Below, one piece after another: positions 21,781-33,339 of a stretch of 64,000 nt of DNA. This DNA comes from Dipteronia dyeriana (taxonomy: Eukaryota > Streptophyta > Magnoliopsida > Sapindales > Sapindaceae): positions 95,804,652 through 95,868,651 of the forward strand of contig CM065299.1 of the NCBI GenBank assembly GCA_032871835.1, in the 5' to 3' direction. The stretch's first letter is position 1. The number at the start of each line of letters is the position of its first letter. Position numbers and translations under genes: made by a program. Under the pieces are notes generated by a model. The model made no database searches. It was not told where the DNA came from and saw only the letters and a program-made list of their open reading frames with translations.

Positions 21781-24628
21781 ATCAATTTCATTCTTGTGAG
21801 TTTTAAACTGGTGACTTCTTGCCTTTTTGGTTATAATCTAATTTTCATGATTTTTTTTATTTGGTTTAAAATTGAATCTACATCTTCCGAGTGGTTGAGA
21901 ATGTGTTGTGGTGTTGGTTTTATTGCTCAATTTTTGGTCCCGTATTTATTTATTTGTTTCCATTTTAGCTAAAATTGATGATGCAGTGTAAGAAGTGAGG
22001 TTTCTTGGTTGTTTGTGTAAATTGATTATTTAGAACATTATTTGGTAATGAGATAGGTTTGTCGATATTTTTATTCATAGAATTAGAGTATTTAGATTGT
22101 GGTATTGCTGCTGTTAATTTTCCGGTATGATTCATGTACTGATCATGGGGAATGCAGGTAATTGATTCATGTACTGATCATTTTATGAATAGAAACTGAT
22201 TTTAGAATTTATAGTTAACGGAGGTCTTCTTGGTACACAGATATTACTGTGTGTATGCTTCATTTATTGCCATATTTTCCTGTTCATTGTAGGTTCATAG
22301 TTATATTTATTTTGACTGAAGTTATATTTATGTTATATATGCATCGATATTGAATGACTAAAGTAGATTTGAAACTGTTTCTTTTAGAACTTTGTGTCCA
22401 ATTATGATCTAAATGCACAATGCTCAAAAGCATTAACATATATATTACATTATAAGCATATACACATTGGTTTAGTATATTGTAGTTTGTACCTGTTATT
22501 TCACACCTTTCATTAAAATTATACAACAGATGATTTTGGTTTCAATCACATTCTTTGGGAGTACAGTGGCCGACATGGTGTTCATTGTTGGGTTTGTGAT
22601 GGAAAAGCAAGAAGGTAATACAGAAAGAAGTTATGTTTTATTATGTTTTCTTTTACTTTGTTATACATGTAACATGCAAAGAGGTTTAATTCGTATTGCC
22701 ATCACTCGGCAGGTTGACCAATGAACAAAGAGGAGTTATTGCTAACTACTTTCGTGTATACAAGGTGCTATTATACTCTTCTTAGATACAATGACATTTT
22801 GGAAGATCGTTGTTTGCACCAAGTTTAAAGGTTGTTGATTTTGTAATGTGTTCATGGAAATGAAAATAGTAATAAAAAGGTTTCTTTGATGGGTCCTCTT
22901 CATTCTTTCCTTGAGTAAGTGTTGATGCATGTTATTGGTTTTCTGTTCTTTTACCAAATTTTTTCATCTATTGATCAAGTGTATCTCTGCAGGAGATCAT
23001 ATACTGAATTTCTCTACGCATTCTTTGAGAGAAATTTGCTTTCAAGTCAAAATATACTTTCAACTGAGGAGAGATATGAAAAGATCCTAAGCAAGATTCC
23101 TGATGAATGTATACCTTGAATGTTACCTTCTCCTTCCTTTCCTCTTGTATGCAAAGGTCTATCATTTCATACAATATTTGACGTTATATAATTGATGTTA
23201 TTTTAACATCGGTTACTTCTGAGCTACGAGGAAAGTGGCAGGGACGATCCTCCGATTCAAAGGAAAACATCAATGTTCATCGGTGGGGGCAGCTGAAACA
23301 TATGCTGCAATCATGAAAACAAAAAGTATGACTTGTCATGTGTGACACAAATGTCTTTCATATTAAATGAGTTTTCTGATGGTGATTGGACTCATGTGTT
23401 GAGTATGTCTTGCACTTATAATAGAAGAAAGCTAATATTTAACTTTGTTACATTAGGTTTGAGTTAATGAAAAATATAATCATAACTATCTTTGAGATCT
23501 TTCATGATATCTATTCAGGAGACACAATTATCATGATTCCACTTTACTTTCATATCCTGATAAATAGGAGGTCATGCATTCATACATGGATATTTAGGGC
23601 AGAATCCCTTTTATAGTTTATAAAACGGGTTTTTTTCTTAGTTATTGTACTTTCTCACGGAACTTGATTTTGTTTTACCTCATTCACTACAGGCACAAGG
23701 GCTGCCCAGGTATATTAAAGAAATTGTGTTTACTTTTACCTGTCCTAGACTTGATATGGAAGTTTGTGAAACTCCCCTCCCTTGGCCTTCCTCTTATCTT
23801 CTTCCCTCTACATTTATTCTCAATCGTCAGTGTAGATAAATTATAAACTCTTGCGCTAAATTTATATGCTAACTCTTCACATGGATCTAATATGTATGTG
23901 TTAGGTTTCAAAGCAAATGAACCGTTTACTGAATGCACCATTCTGTGTACATCCAAAAACAGGTAAGTAGCCAAAAAAAATTATTGTCAGTATCAGATAT
24001 GAATGGCCATGGATGCGAGAATTTTGATCTGATTCATAGTTAGATGTAGTGCTTGAAATTACAAAGGATTAAATTTCGTTCTGAACACCCAAAGTTCAAG
24101 CTTATAGGAATTAGTGTTAGTTGGTAATAAAACTATGTGTTGGAGGTTGTATATATCTTATGAAACCTTAAATATTCAATCTGTATTGTTGCATTAACTT
24201 ATTTATGTTTTTCCTAGGTCGTGTTTGTATTCCTATTGACCCAGAAAACTGCGTAGAATTTGATCCTACTGCAGTACCAACCCTTTCTGAGGTAAGCATG
24301 TATACTATTTATTATGTTCTCATTCATCTACATGATTGCTTGTTTATTTGGTGTAATTGAACTGGAAATCGTGCTTGTTATAATATTAACCAATCACAAG
24401 TGCCATTAATCATACAAAATCTAGAATGTTTCAAGTTTCCAATCTACTAACATGCATTTAAAATATTATAGTAATTTGATTATGTAAATGTTCAAATATG
24501 CTTCTTTTACATACCTAGAATATGTTAGTTTCTTTTTGGCCTGAAATCTCCTTGCACATGTACCTATATGTTCCAACACATCTAAAGAGAAATAGGATGA
24601 TGATGAGGCAGTATCCTTCTATAGTATT

Positions 24629-26953
24629 TGTAACAGCCGTAATTTCAAAATTTGAATGAAATTACTATAACGTAAAAATTACCCCTAAAAGATTTGGTCA
24701 AATTATAATTTTCTTAATTAGATTGTCTTAATTTGGGTGGATTCCTATTAAACCTAATATATATAAATGTGAGTGTGTAAGAGAAAAAAAAACAAACAAA
24801 AGAAGAGAAAGTAACGGCTGCACCTTTTCTTTTCCAGCAGCCAGCCTAAACCTTCTCTGTGGAGAAATAAGGAATCAACAATAACTTGAAGCACTCCTAG
24901 TTCTAGGTAAGTTGTTTTCTTCTTTTCTTGTATTTCTTTAATGTCTTGGACTCTCTAGCTATATTAGACTGTTTTTATGAATGGTTTATGAGAGTAGGCA
25001 TATATAGGATTGAATTATATTTATTCCATAGTTCCTAGTCCATATCATGATTTTTATAGAATTTTCGAATTGGTATAGAGGTTGCTGAAATCCTCTGTTT
25101 TAGTAGACCAGCTACATTTCGTAAATCTGTTTTGGGTTGGTTACTAATGTGGGAAAATTATGAAAATTTACACAGATGTAGGTTTATGAGTATATTATCA
25201 CTCTGCCAAATTTTGTAATCTTTAGATATATAAAAATAATTTTATGAATTTTGGAATAGACATGGGCCAGTATTTGAATCCTGCTGGATAGTTTCGGGAA
25301 ACCATGAAATATTGGTATTTTTGTATAATCTAATGACTCCTTTTTGATCTGAATTTTTTACTGAAGATTACCTTATATGTCTATATTACATCTACAAAGT
25401 TTCATAATTTATACATGAGTATAAATATTTATATAAATTTCGGAGTGGACTATGGTTGACTAAGGTCTCTACTGGATAGATTTGGGATAAGCAAGAATGT
25501 AATTAATTTTTTGGACATGTTATGGATCCTATAATAAATTGAAACTTTTACAGTAGTATTTCCAATATGTATATACCACCCATATTAAATTTCGTAATAT
25601 TTGGAGCTGTATAGAAATTATTAAAAATCGGAGATCAGGGGATGGTCAATTGTATTAGCTGGAAACTAGATTTCTAAGTTTAGTTTTATATATGTGAAGT
25701 TTGTGTTGATTTACCTTACTGTGGTGATAAAGTTATGACAATAAATCAATTTGTAAATTGATAGGTTTGAGTGACGCTTGAGTTCTAGAGCTAGAGCCGA
25801 TTTGTTCGTGTCCGAGGTCAGTAAATTTATTCATAGTGTTTTACATATCAAATTACCAAATTACTGTTTTCTTTATTGTGTTTTACTGTAGTATATTTGC
25901 CAAATATATTACTGATTTTGATTAAGTATTTAAGTTATTTAAGAATGTACATAAACCGTTTTTGAAATTGATCTATTTCTTATATACTGTCAAATACAGT
26001 TTGCTTACTATATCTATAGTGATATAGTTTTACTAAACTACTACTGCTATCTTATATTATTTAAACTCAAATAGTTTTACAGAAATACCACTGTTATATT
26101 GTTTATATAAAAATGTTATTTTTACCATTACCACTACCGTTTATACTGTTATATGAAAATACCATTGAGTTAGATATATGTGAATTTATAAAATAAAAAA
26201 GAACCGTTTTGGCTCATCGTTTCATAGTTACTGTTATTGTTACTGACCTAACTGGGATTCTGTGTACACACATACTGTTATTGCCGCGTCACACGGGTAC
26301 TTGTGACATACTGTTGCCGCATCACACGGGAAACTGTGACATACTGTTGCCTCGTCGCACGGGTACTTGTGACTCTATGGAACATGAGCTAACTGATACA
26401 TCGAATACTTGTTATTACTATATATAAATATGTATACTGTGTTGTAAATGAAGCTTTTGTTCACTACTTTGTTTATTATTAATGTTTGTGAAAATGATAC
26501 TGAGTTTAACAGTTGAAAACATTGTTTATGCTTATAAGCTTATGTTATGGTATGTAATTGTATTTTTCATCGATATCAATTGTCATGCATGAATTTATTT
26601 ACCGAGTTGACGGCTCACCCCTCATCACCGCCATTTTGCAGAGTAGTACCGGTTTATGTGAGATGGGTAATTAGAGTCAAGGATTTGCTTCAATACCGGA
26701 TTTGATCGCTAGAGTGTATTTTCTTATATCATGTTACCTTGAGAACATTGTTAGTTTTACCTTATTGGATCTTTCGTATTGTAAGGATTGGTTTTATTAA
26801 ACGGTTATTTTGGAGGTTACATTTGAATTATTCATGAATAAATCCTTTCTTGTATGAATGTTTTCAGTCTTTATAGTTGGTAAGCTTAGAAGATTTACAG
26901 ATTTATGACCGAGTATCATCATAATCCGTTGGTATCGGATTTGGGGTGTTACA
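24629..26953. mobile_element. Solo LTR, probably Gypsy (Tekay/Del-like)
   Basis: 2325 bp with inverted ends TGTAACA...TGTTACA and perfect 5-bp target duplication GTATT (24624-24628 and 26954-26958). There is no internal domain and no second LTR. The long LTR, TGTAAC start and GGGGTGTTACA end resemble chromovirus LTRs of plants, a family assignment from memory. It inserted into an intron of the primase pseudogene. Orientation is not fixed, though the TGTAACA-to-TGTTACA reading suggests plus. Confidence 0.85.
26279..26373. repeat. Three-copy minisatellite in the solo LTR
   Basis: Unit of about 36 bp, TACTGTTGCC-CGTCACACGGG followed by TACTTGTGACA, repeated three times with few changes. Confidence 0.85.
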
Positions 26954-27356
26954 GTATTGACTATATCACATTGGTATTCTAGTAATATCCTTGTTTTTAC
27001 CGAATGAAATCTTATCTGATTTTCTAAATTTACATCTTCTACAAGAACTCAACACAGGAGGTTTTGGAACAGATGTTAATGACGGTATGTTAACACAAAT
27101 CTATAACATCATACTTGCTTCCACTATTTTCAACTAGCTATTAAGACCTATCAAATACCATTGTATTCAGTTTGGGCAATCAAAGTTATTCACCCACTTT
27201 TTTGATAAAATGCTTCAAACAATCATGTAATCCGGATGACATTCTTTTTTTTTCCTGTAACATTGATACAAATGCTGCTTTTGATAGCAGAATGGGACAA
27301 AACGTCACTTGGGAAATCAATCAGGCTTTTCATATCATCATTCTTGCAGCCTCTGC

Positions 27357-27442
27357 TAAAATCTTGCAAGGTATAACTTGTCCTATTTTATTGCATATTC
27401 CTATTTTGGTTTAAAATCTTGCAAGGTATAACTTGTCCTATT
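27357..27442. repeat. 31-bp direct repeat across a splice donor
   Basis: 27357-27387 and 27412-27442 are identical (start TAAAATCTTGCAAGG, end ACTTGTCCTATT). The repeat copies the end of the last clear primase exon with its GT donor, 24 bp downstream of the first copy. Confidence 0.95.
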
Positions 27443-27524
27443 GATATCATCATTGGAAATGAACTGCAGCAATGTAATTAGTATCATTTTGAGCTTAAGC
27501 TATGCCCTTGTTTTTATCTTTTAG

Positions 27525-27670
27525 GTTTTTATTGGAGTGAAGCTCATTCGTCAGTGGTCTTTCCTTGGTCGTTTGAGAGTATGCTTTGTTGAGCCACCCC
27601 TACTTCTAGATGACTGTGAAACCTATCTCCACTTATGGCCTTGATGTTACAGAACTTCTAGGAATTACTG
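27525..27670 (+). pseudogene. NTMC2T6-like (SMP/C2 domain) protein exon fragment
   Basis: After a good acceptor (CTTTTAG) the frame reads VFIGVKLIRQWSFLGRLRVC, then FVEPP and, after a 1-bp insertion and a TAG in place of the CAG (Gln) expected before the Met, MTVKPISTYGLDVTELLGIT. This matches the SMP-domain segment of plant NTMC2 type 6 (C2 domain/synaptotagmin-like) proteins. Similarity stops near 27670. Confidence 0.8.
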
Positions 27671-28289
27671 AGGTCATTCGGCAGTGCAAATTCTGCTGCA
27701 GCTGGGTCATTAAACAATGGAAGAAGCATCGGCAGTTGAAAATAAAATCTCCTACTAGTTGGCATTGTGAAAACTGCATAGTGAATAAAAGGGCTCATTT
27801 GTTAATTTTTATAGATACGCATACGGAGAATGTTTGATACAAGCTCTGAAAATCCTGTAGGTGTTGTATGTTCGTTTTGTGTGTATGGTTGTACTTTACG
27901 TTGGTAAATATGTATAGCAGTATACATTCAGATAATTACAATGCAGAACTTCCAACTACAATTTATGTCGTTGAATGTGATGTTCATAGTATATCTGCCT
28001 TGTTAAATACCTGGATCTTAATGCACAACAAGTTTTAAATGCTAAATGCTTAATGCACAAGTTTTAAAAGCATCACCTTAACTGTAAATTAAACTTATGT
28101 GGAATTATTGACAACCGTAGTAGTTTTCGTACCCTTAAGCAAAAGTGTGGGTTGACAGTGAGGTTTGAGTATAACTATTGTTTAATCTATAAAGTGACAA
28201 TTTCATTCCTTACTCTAAACATTTATGTTGTAATATGTTAAGCTTCTAGGCTATTTTGTTTGCTGTTAAATATAGTTTCTCTAATCTTG

Positions 28290-28440
28290 AGCTTTGGTGG
28301 GTCTGGTGACTTCGTGAAGGAGTGGGAATTGCAACAAATAATGTTACTGAGTATAGAGCTTTGATTTTAGGATTGAATTTTGCTCTTAAGAAAAGGTTTA
28401 CATACTTTCGTGTTCATGGAGACTCAATGCTTGTGTCTAC
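28290..28440 (+). pseudogene. RNase H-like protein fragment
   Basis: Translation REGVGIATNNVTEYRALILG, LNFALKKRFTYFRVHGDS and MLVS matches the plant RNase H-like family pattern (GIATNN-AEY-ALI-G...-GDSKLV), including the E (TEYRAL) and D (HGDS) catalytic positions. Only one exon's worth is present; stops lie just downstream. Confidence 0.8.
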
Positions 28441-28639
28441 TAGGTTAAGTATATTAGATTTGCTAATGTACTTCGAAGGTTTCGATAATTGATAGGTGGT
28501 AGCAATGCTAGATTACATAGCATTGCAAGCATCCAGTTCCGGGTATTGACAATGACCAACTTTGAAGCAATTTTGGGAGAAAAAGTTATGTTATTCCCTA
28601 GGCTTGTGATATATGACTTCAATGCTATAAATGAAATGT

Positions 28640-29400
28640 AAATGATCTAAAGAAATTATGATAAAAACCTTTGTATGTATCTATGAATCTCCAAAAAATC
28701 TTTTTATTTTTCTGTTAGAAAACATTAGATTGCACTTACTTACATTGAATATAACTGATTACATGCATTGATTGATAAATATTGCATAACAAAAGGAAGT
28801 AAGGGATTTTAATTCCAGTTTGATAAATATTTAGACTATATTTAAAGTAAAAACACTTTTGAAATTAATATTCCAAACAACGTATAAGAATGAATGTATT
28901 CAAGAATATTTTCATGGCGATAGAGTAATTAGAGTATCCAATTGTTTCAAAATTACATTCACATTTGATTAATAGTTGAACACAATAGATACGACTTATT
29001 TACAACATTGTAAAATTTAATTGGATTAGATAGTAATTCTCTAAAATGAATATAAGTAAATATAATTTCTCTTATATATTGAGATTACGATAGTTTATTA
29101 TTATTCTTATTATTATTATGATCTTTTCAAACATAAAAAGAATTTCAATGCTATGGAGGAAATTGATTAATGTCAGGAAAAAAACAATATACTTACCACG
29201 ATAGAATTAGTAGTTACAAATTTTGAAAAACCTTTGAAACAATAATCAATATGAAAAAAAAAATAAAAAATTAACAGGTTGCTCCAATACAAAGCCAGCT
29301 TAAAAATTCAAACTTATTTATAGAGAATGAATTGTTTCTATAAGTCTAATATCATTCTCAAATAACTCTTGCCGTGAAATAGTTAAGAGTCAAAATATTA
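28640..29400. other. AT-rich spacer
   Basis: No gene, repeat or element end recognised. Confidence 0.4.
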
Positions 29401-29407
29401 AAAAAAA

Positions 29408-30880
29408 ATGGTTACTAAAACCGTTTAAATGGTTACTGGAGCCGTAAAAATGGTTACCAATACTGTGAAAATGGTTACAAATCAAAATTTTAAAAATTAA
29501 AAAGTGGTTATCAAATCCATAAAATGGTTACCATAGTCGTGAAAATGATTACAAGTCAAAATTTTAAAATATAAAAAGTGGTTACCAAAACTGTAAAATG
29601 GTTACTGGAGCCGTGAAAGTGATTACCAATACCGTGAAAATGGTTACAAGTCAAATTTTAAAAAATTATAAAGTGGTTACTAGAGCCGTAAAATAGTTAC
29701 TGGGACTGTGACGATAGTTACTATTGCCATGAACATTGTTACAAGTTAAATTATTTAAAAATAAAAAATTGTTACCAAACCCGAATAAATGGTTACTATA
29801 GGCGTCAAATGGTTACCAATGTCGTGAAAATAGTTACCGGTCAAAATTTCAAAAATTTGAAAAGTGGTTACAAAATCCGTAAAATGGTTACAGTAGCCAT
29901 GAAAATGGTTACAAGTCATAATATACAAAATTAAAAAGTGGTTACCGAAGCAGTAAAATGGTTACTGAAGCCGTGAAAATGGTTACCAATGCCGTGAAAA
30001 TAGTTACAAGTCTAAAATTCAAAAATTAAAAATTGGTTATCAATGCCGTGAAATGGTTACTGGAGCTGTGAAAATGGTTAACATCGCCGTCGAAATGGTT
30101 ACAAGTAAAAATATCAAAAATAAGAAAGTGGTTACCAAAGCCTTAAAATGGTTACCGAAGCCGTGCAAATGGTTACTGGAACCGTGAAAATGGTTACAAG
30201 TCAAAATAACAAAAATAAAAAAATGGTTACCAAAGCCTTAAAATGGTTACTGGAGCCGTGTAAATGGTTACCAATACCGTGAAAATGATTACAAGTCAAA
30301 ATAGCAAAAATAAAAAAATGGTTACCAAACCTGTATAAATGGTTACCGGAGCCGTGAAAGTGCTTACTTTTTCCGTGAAAATGGTTACAAGTCAAATTAT
30401 CAAAAATAAAAAAATAGTTACCAAAGCCGTATAAATGGTTACCGGAGTCGTGAAAAATGTTACTTCTACTATGAAAATGGTTACAATTCAAAATTTCAAT
30501 AATTTAAAAGTGGTTACCAAAGCCGTTAAATGGTTACCGGAGACGTGAAAATAGTTATTATCTCCATGAAAATGGTTACAAGTCAAAATATCAAAAATTA
30601 GAAATTGGTTATTGAAGCCATAAAATGGTTACTGAAGCCGTGAAAATGGTTACCAGTACCCTGAAAATGGTTACAATTCAAAATTACAAAAGTTAGAAAG
30701 TGTTTACTGAAGCAGTAAAATGGTTACTGGATCCGTGAAAATTGTTACCATCGTCGTTAAAATGGTTACAAGTCAAAAGTTTAAAAATTAATAAGTTGTT
30801 ACCCAAGCCGTAAAATGGTTACTGGAGTCGTGAAAATGGTTACCATCTCTGTTAAATTAGTTACAAGTGAAAATTTTAAA
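29408..30880. repeat. GGTTAC minisatellite, about 15 units of about 95 bp
   Basis: Each unit contains four GGTTAC boxes in a fixed order: GGTTACAAGTCAAAAT (followed by an A/T stretch), GGTTACCAAAGCCGTAAAA, GGTTACTGGAGCCGTGAAAA and GGTTACCAATGCCGTGAAAA. GGTTACAAGTC recurs near 29551, 29640, 29908, 30192, 30382, 30565 and 30761, giving the period. Units have diverged by roughly 10-20%. Base composition and order are conserved through the array. Confidence 0.93.
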
Positions 30881-31152
30881 ATTATAAAAAAAATATAATT
30901 TATTTATTTATTTTAATTAAATATAATTTTTAATTATATTAACTTTTTTATTTAGGTTTCATTTTAATTTTTATAATTTTGTAAACATAAATTTAAAGGA
31001 TTTGGTGAACTTTAAAATAAAACGATTTTTTTATGACAGCCGGAAACCAGCTGTCCCATAATTTTTTAAATATTAAAGGTGACACTATTTATGCCTCTAT
31101 GGTGCAGTCAACTGTACAGTAACCACTCCATAAAGTATGATATTAAAGTCTT
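30881..31152. other. AT-rich spacer with a possible element end
   Basis: 31060-31140 contains GGTGCAGTCAACTGTACAGT and AACCACTCCATAAAGTATG, resembling in composition the 21150-21185 sequence read in reverse (GGTACTGCATAGCAGCCGAA). Too short and diverged to define an element. Confidence 0.3.
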
Positions 31153-31160
31153 ATAACAAG

Positions 31161-31727
31161 TAGGGGTGGACATTAAGTTGTGAATTGAACCGAATCGAAT
31201 CCAAAAATGGGTATTCGAATCAATTTGTAGTATTAATTAGGTTTACAAAAATGAAAAAAAAAAAAAATAGGTTCAAACCGGTTTGGTTTTTTAAAAACCG
31301 GATTGAACTTAATAAACCGATTATATAACTTAAAAAAAACCTAATATTATTTTGGAGTTTGGAATGGATTTGTTATTAACTTATTATTATTTAATATGTT
31401 TTTAACTGATTTATTTTTGATATATATAATTTTAAGTTTGGTTGGATTTTGGTTTTTTGTCTTTGAGCTATACAAATGTCCAAAATTAGTATCCAACAAC
31501 CCATTAATGTTAAAAATAAATTCAAAATACCAATTAAGCTAGCCGGCCTATTAGGCCCAAAACCATATTGAATCGAACCGAATCGAACCGATTAAAATAG
31601 GTTCAATTCAATTCGGTTCCCATTTCTTATTAGGGTTAAGCCGGTTCGATTTTGGATGAATCGAAATATTTTAGGCTCAATTGAGTTTTACCCAAAATCG
31701 AATCGAATCGAACTGTATCCATCCCTA
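31161..31727. mobile_element. hAT-type MITE with 8-bp target duplication
   Basis: 567 bp with termini TAGGGGTGGACA and, reverse-complemented, TAGGGATGGATACA, both followed by long AACCGAATCGAA/CGGTTC-rich arms. Flanks ATAACAAG (31153-31160) and CTAACAAG (31728-31735) are a 7/8 target duplication, as expected for hAT. No coding capacity. Confidence 0.85.
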
Positions 31728-31853
31728 CTAACAAGCTACAATCGTAGATTTTTTAGTCTATTGATAATAATAATTAATATTTTCTTATCTTTCCAAATTT
31801 TTAAAGACTAGGATGGATTTGAGCCCATTCTAGCGGCCTAGCCTAGGGGCTAG

Positions 31854-32254
31854 ATGTGTCCACAGTTCGGTTAAACCATTTGAAACCGAACCGAAACCGT
31901 CCTCTCAAAACCGTAATCGAAACAGTAACCGAAACCGTCGGTTACAAAACCGGTTGGAAACCAGTTCCCGGCGGTTCGGTTATGGTTATAAATTATGAAA
32001 AACCGTCCAAAAAACCGCCGGTTTCGATAAAAAAGTGCAACAACTAATTAAATGCTGACACGTGGCACTTTAAAAAAAAAACCCGGACCAAACCGAAACA
32101 GAACCAAACCGAAAACCGAAACCGAACCGTAACAGAAAACCGCCATAACCGAAACCGCCCCAAACCGCCCCATTCCAGTTACGGTTACGGTTCGGCCTTT
32201 CCACGGAACCGAAATCGGCGGTTCGTAACCGAAACCGAACCGTGGACACCATAA
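31854..32254. mobile_element. Second hAT-like MITE
   Basis: About 400 bp. Left ATGTGTCCACAGTTCGGTT and, reverse-complemented, right ATGGTGTCCACGGTTCGGTT form the TIR. The 11-bp direct repeat CTAGGGGCTAG lies at 31843-31853 and 32255-32265. The interior is packed with AACCGAAACCG and its complement, so the single strand can form a long imperfect hairpin. Confidence 0.8.
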
Positions 32255-32279
32255 CTAGGGGCTAGCTTCGTCTCTAGTG

Positions 32280-33339
32280 TTTCCTGTAGTGTCTTATTGT
32301 TTTTATTTTTTCAAAATTTTACATTAAAAACTAAATATTAATTGAAATGATGGTAATATGCCTCATTGCATTATCAGTTTTCTTTCGATGTAGCTATTCA
32401 AAGAAAAACGTTTTGACAAACGAATTTTTTTAACCACTCGCGTCCAAGATCGGTTTATAGCGGCCATTTTCATCGTCGGTTTAATCTCGAACCTTTTTTA
32501 AACGCCACATGAATCTAAACATATGAATCCATTTGGACTGTTTTTATATCAGTTAAAGTTGTTTGATTCACGTTAAGAATACAAGTGAAATCTAACAATT
32601 CTCCCATTTTATGAGAATTCTCAAAACATTCGTCCCTTCTCCAACAGCCATGACTTCATACACCAGGAATCACACATGAATCTCTACATCGAGAATCATC
32701 ATAACTCTCTGTACAAAGAATCACTATACCCCAGTATAAAGATACAATCACTTAGAAACAAATCGTCCTAAGATTTCCTTTGGCCATTGTCGAAAAAAAA
32801 CCTTTTGAAAATTATGGTATAACTCCTCATGTTAGATTTGAAGGAGTTCCTAGTTCATCAACATCTCGTCCACCATACACCTTTCATTACCTTCTACAAA
32901 TGCCCATATACAAATATTTTGTGGAAATGTTTATTGAGAAGAATAGTTATATTGTGTTTGGTCATGAAGTTGAGTGTGTAAAGAGTACCGGGGTAAATCA
33001 AATCCTGTTTCAACTTCTATAGGACCACAAAGTTTGGCCAAGAAAGCCAATGATAGAAACACGGTTGAAGAAACAAAGATTTTTTACTGGGATGACATTC
33101 GTTAGAATGACGGAGGAGAAGAGATTTTCCACAGAAAAAGACTTGAATTCTTTGGTCAGGTAAACCATCAATGATCTTTTAACTCCCCCATAAACCCAAT
33201 AAACCATAGTAAAAAATTATCTTCAAATTCTTCACAAGAGATAGATAACACAACCTAGCTGTAATACCTGAAAATTATGAGGCCCCTGATCATCCTTTGA
33301 GCTCCCCATTCTTGAGGCAATTTGGAATACTAGGGGTAT
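32280..33339. other. Spacer with unassigned coding-like remnants
   Basis: A frame at 32780-33022 (+) contains ENYGITPHVRFEGVPSSS and FVEMFIEKNSYIVFGHE, which look protein-like but which I cannot assign. It stops at 33020 and may be a gene fragment like its neighbours. Confidence 0.3.

Larger units (their letters stand above)
22530..27480 (+). pseudogene. DNA primase small subunit, 5'-truncated pseudogene with introns
   Basis: Nine or ten exon-like blocks in gene order encode the C-terminal half of the replicative primase catalytic subunit: 22530-22614 ([20 protein letters not shown]), 22713-22764 (LTNEQRGVIANYFRVYK), 22856-22914, 22993-23108 (RSYTEFLYAFFERNLLSSQ), 23210-23325 (SELRGKWQ), 23693-23761 (EIVFTFTCPRLDMEV), 23905-23962 (PFCVHPKTG), 24218-24291 (CVEFDPTAVPTLSE), 27036-27084 and 27291-27370 (SLGKSIRLFISSFLQPLL). 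Introns are retained, so it came from genomic DNA, not mRNA. Lesions: no N-terminal half, TGA at 23314-23316 where relatives have Gly, acceptors reading CAT instead of CAG at three exons, and a 2.3-kb solo LTR in the intron after 24291. The last exon is only traceable as ELQQ near 27464. Confidence 0.88.

Noticed and set aside
30201..30491. 96-codon minus-strand frame with His/Asn repeats
   Set aside because: Reading of the GGTTAC minisatellite; no start context, not conserved across all units.
29408..30880. CRISPR-like array
   Set aside because: The units are contiguous diverged minisatellite repeats with no unique spacers, in a plant nuclear genome.
21160..31140. One 10-kb transposon bounded by GGTACTGCA-like ends
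   Set aside because: The two candidate ends are similar in composition but too diverged and unsupported by a target duplication.
32780..33022. 80-codon plus-strand frame
   Set aside because: Looks protein-like but unassigned, with stops shortly after; not enough to call a gene.
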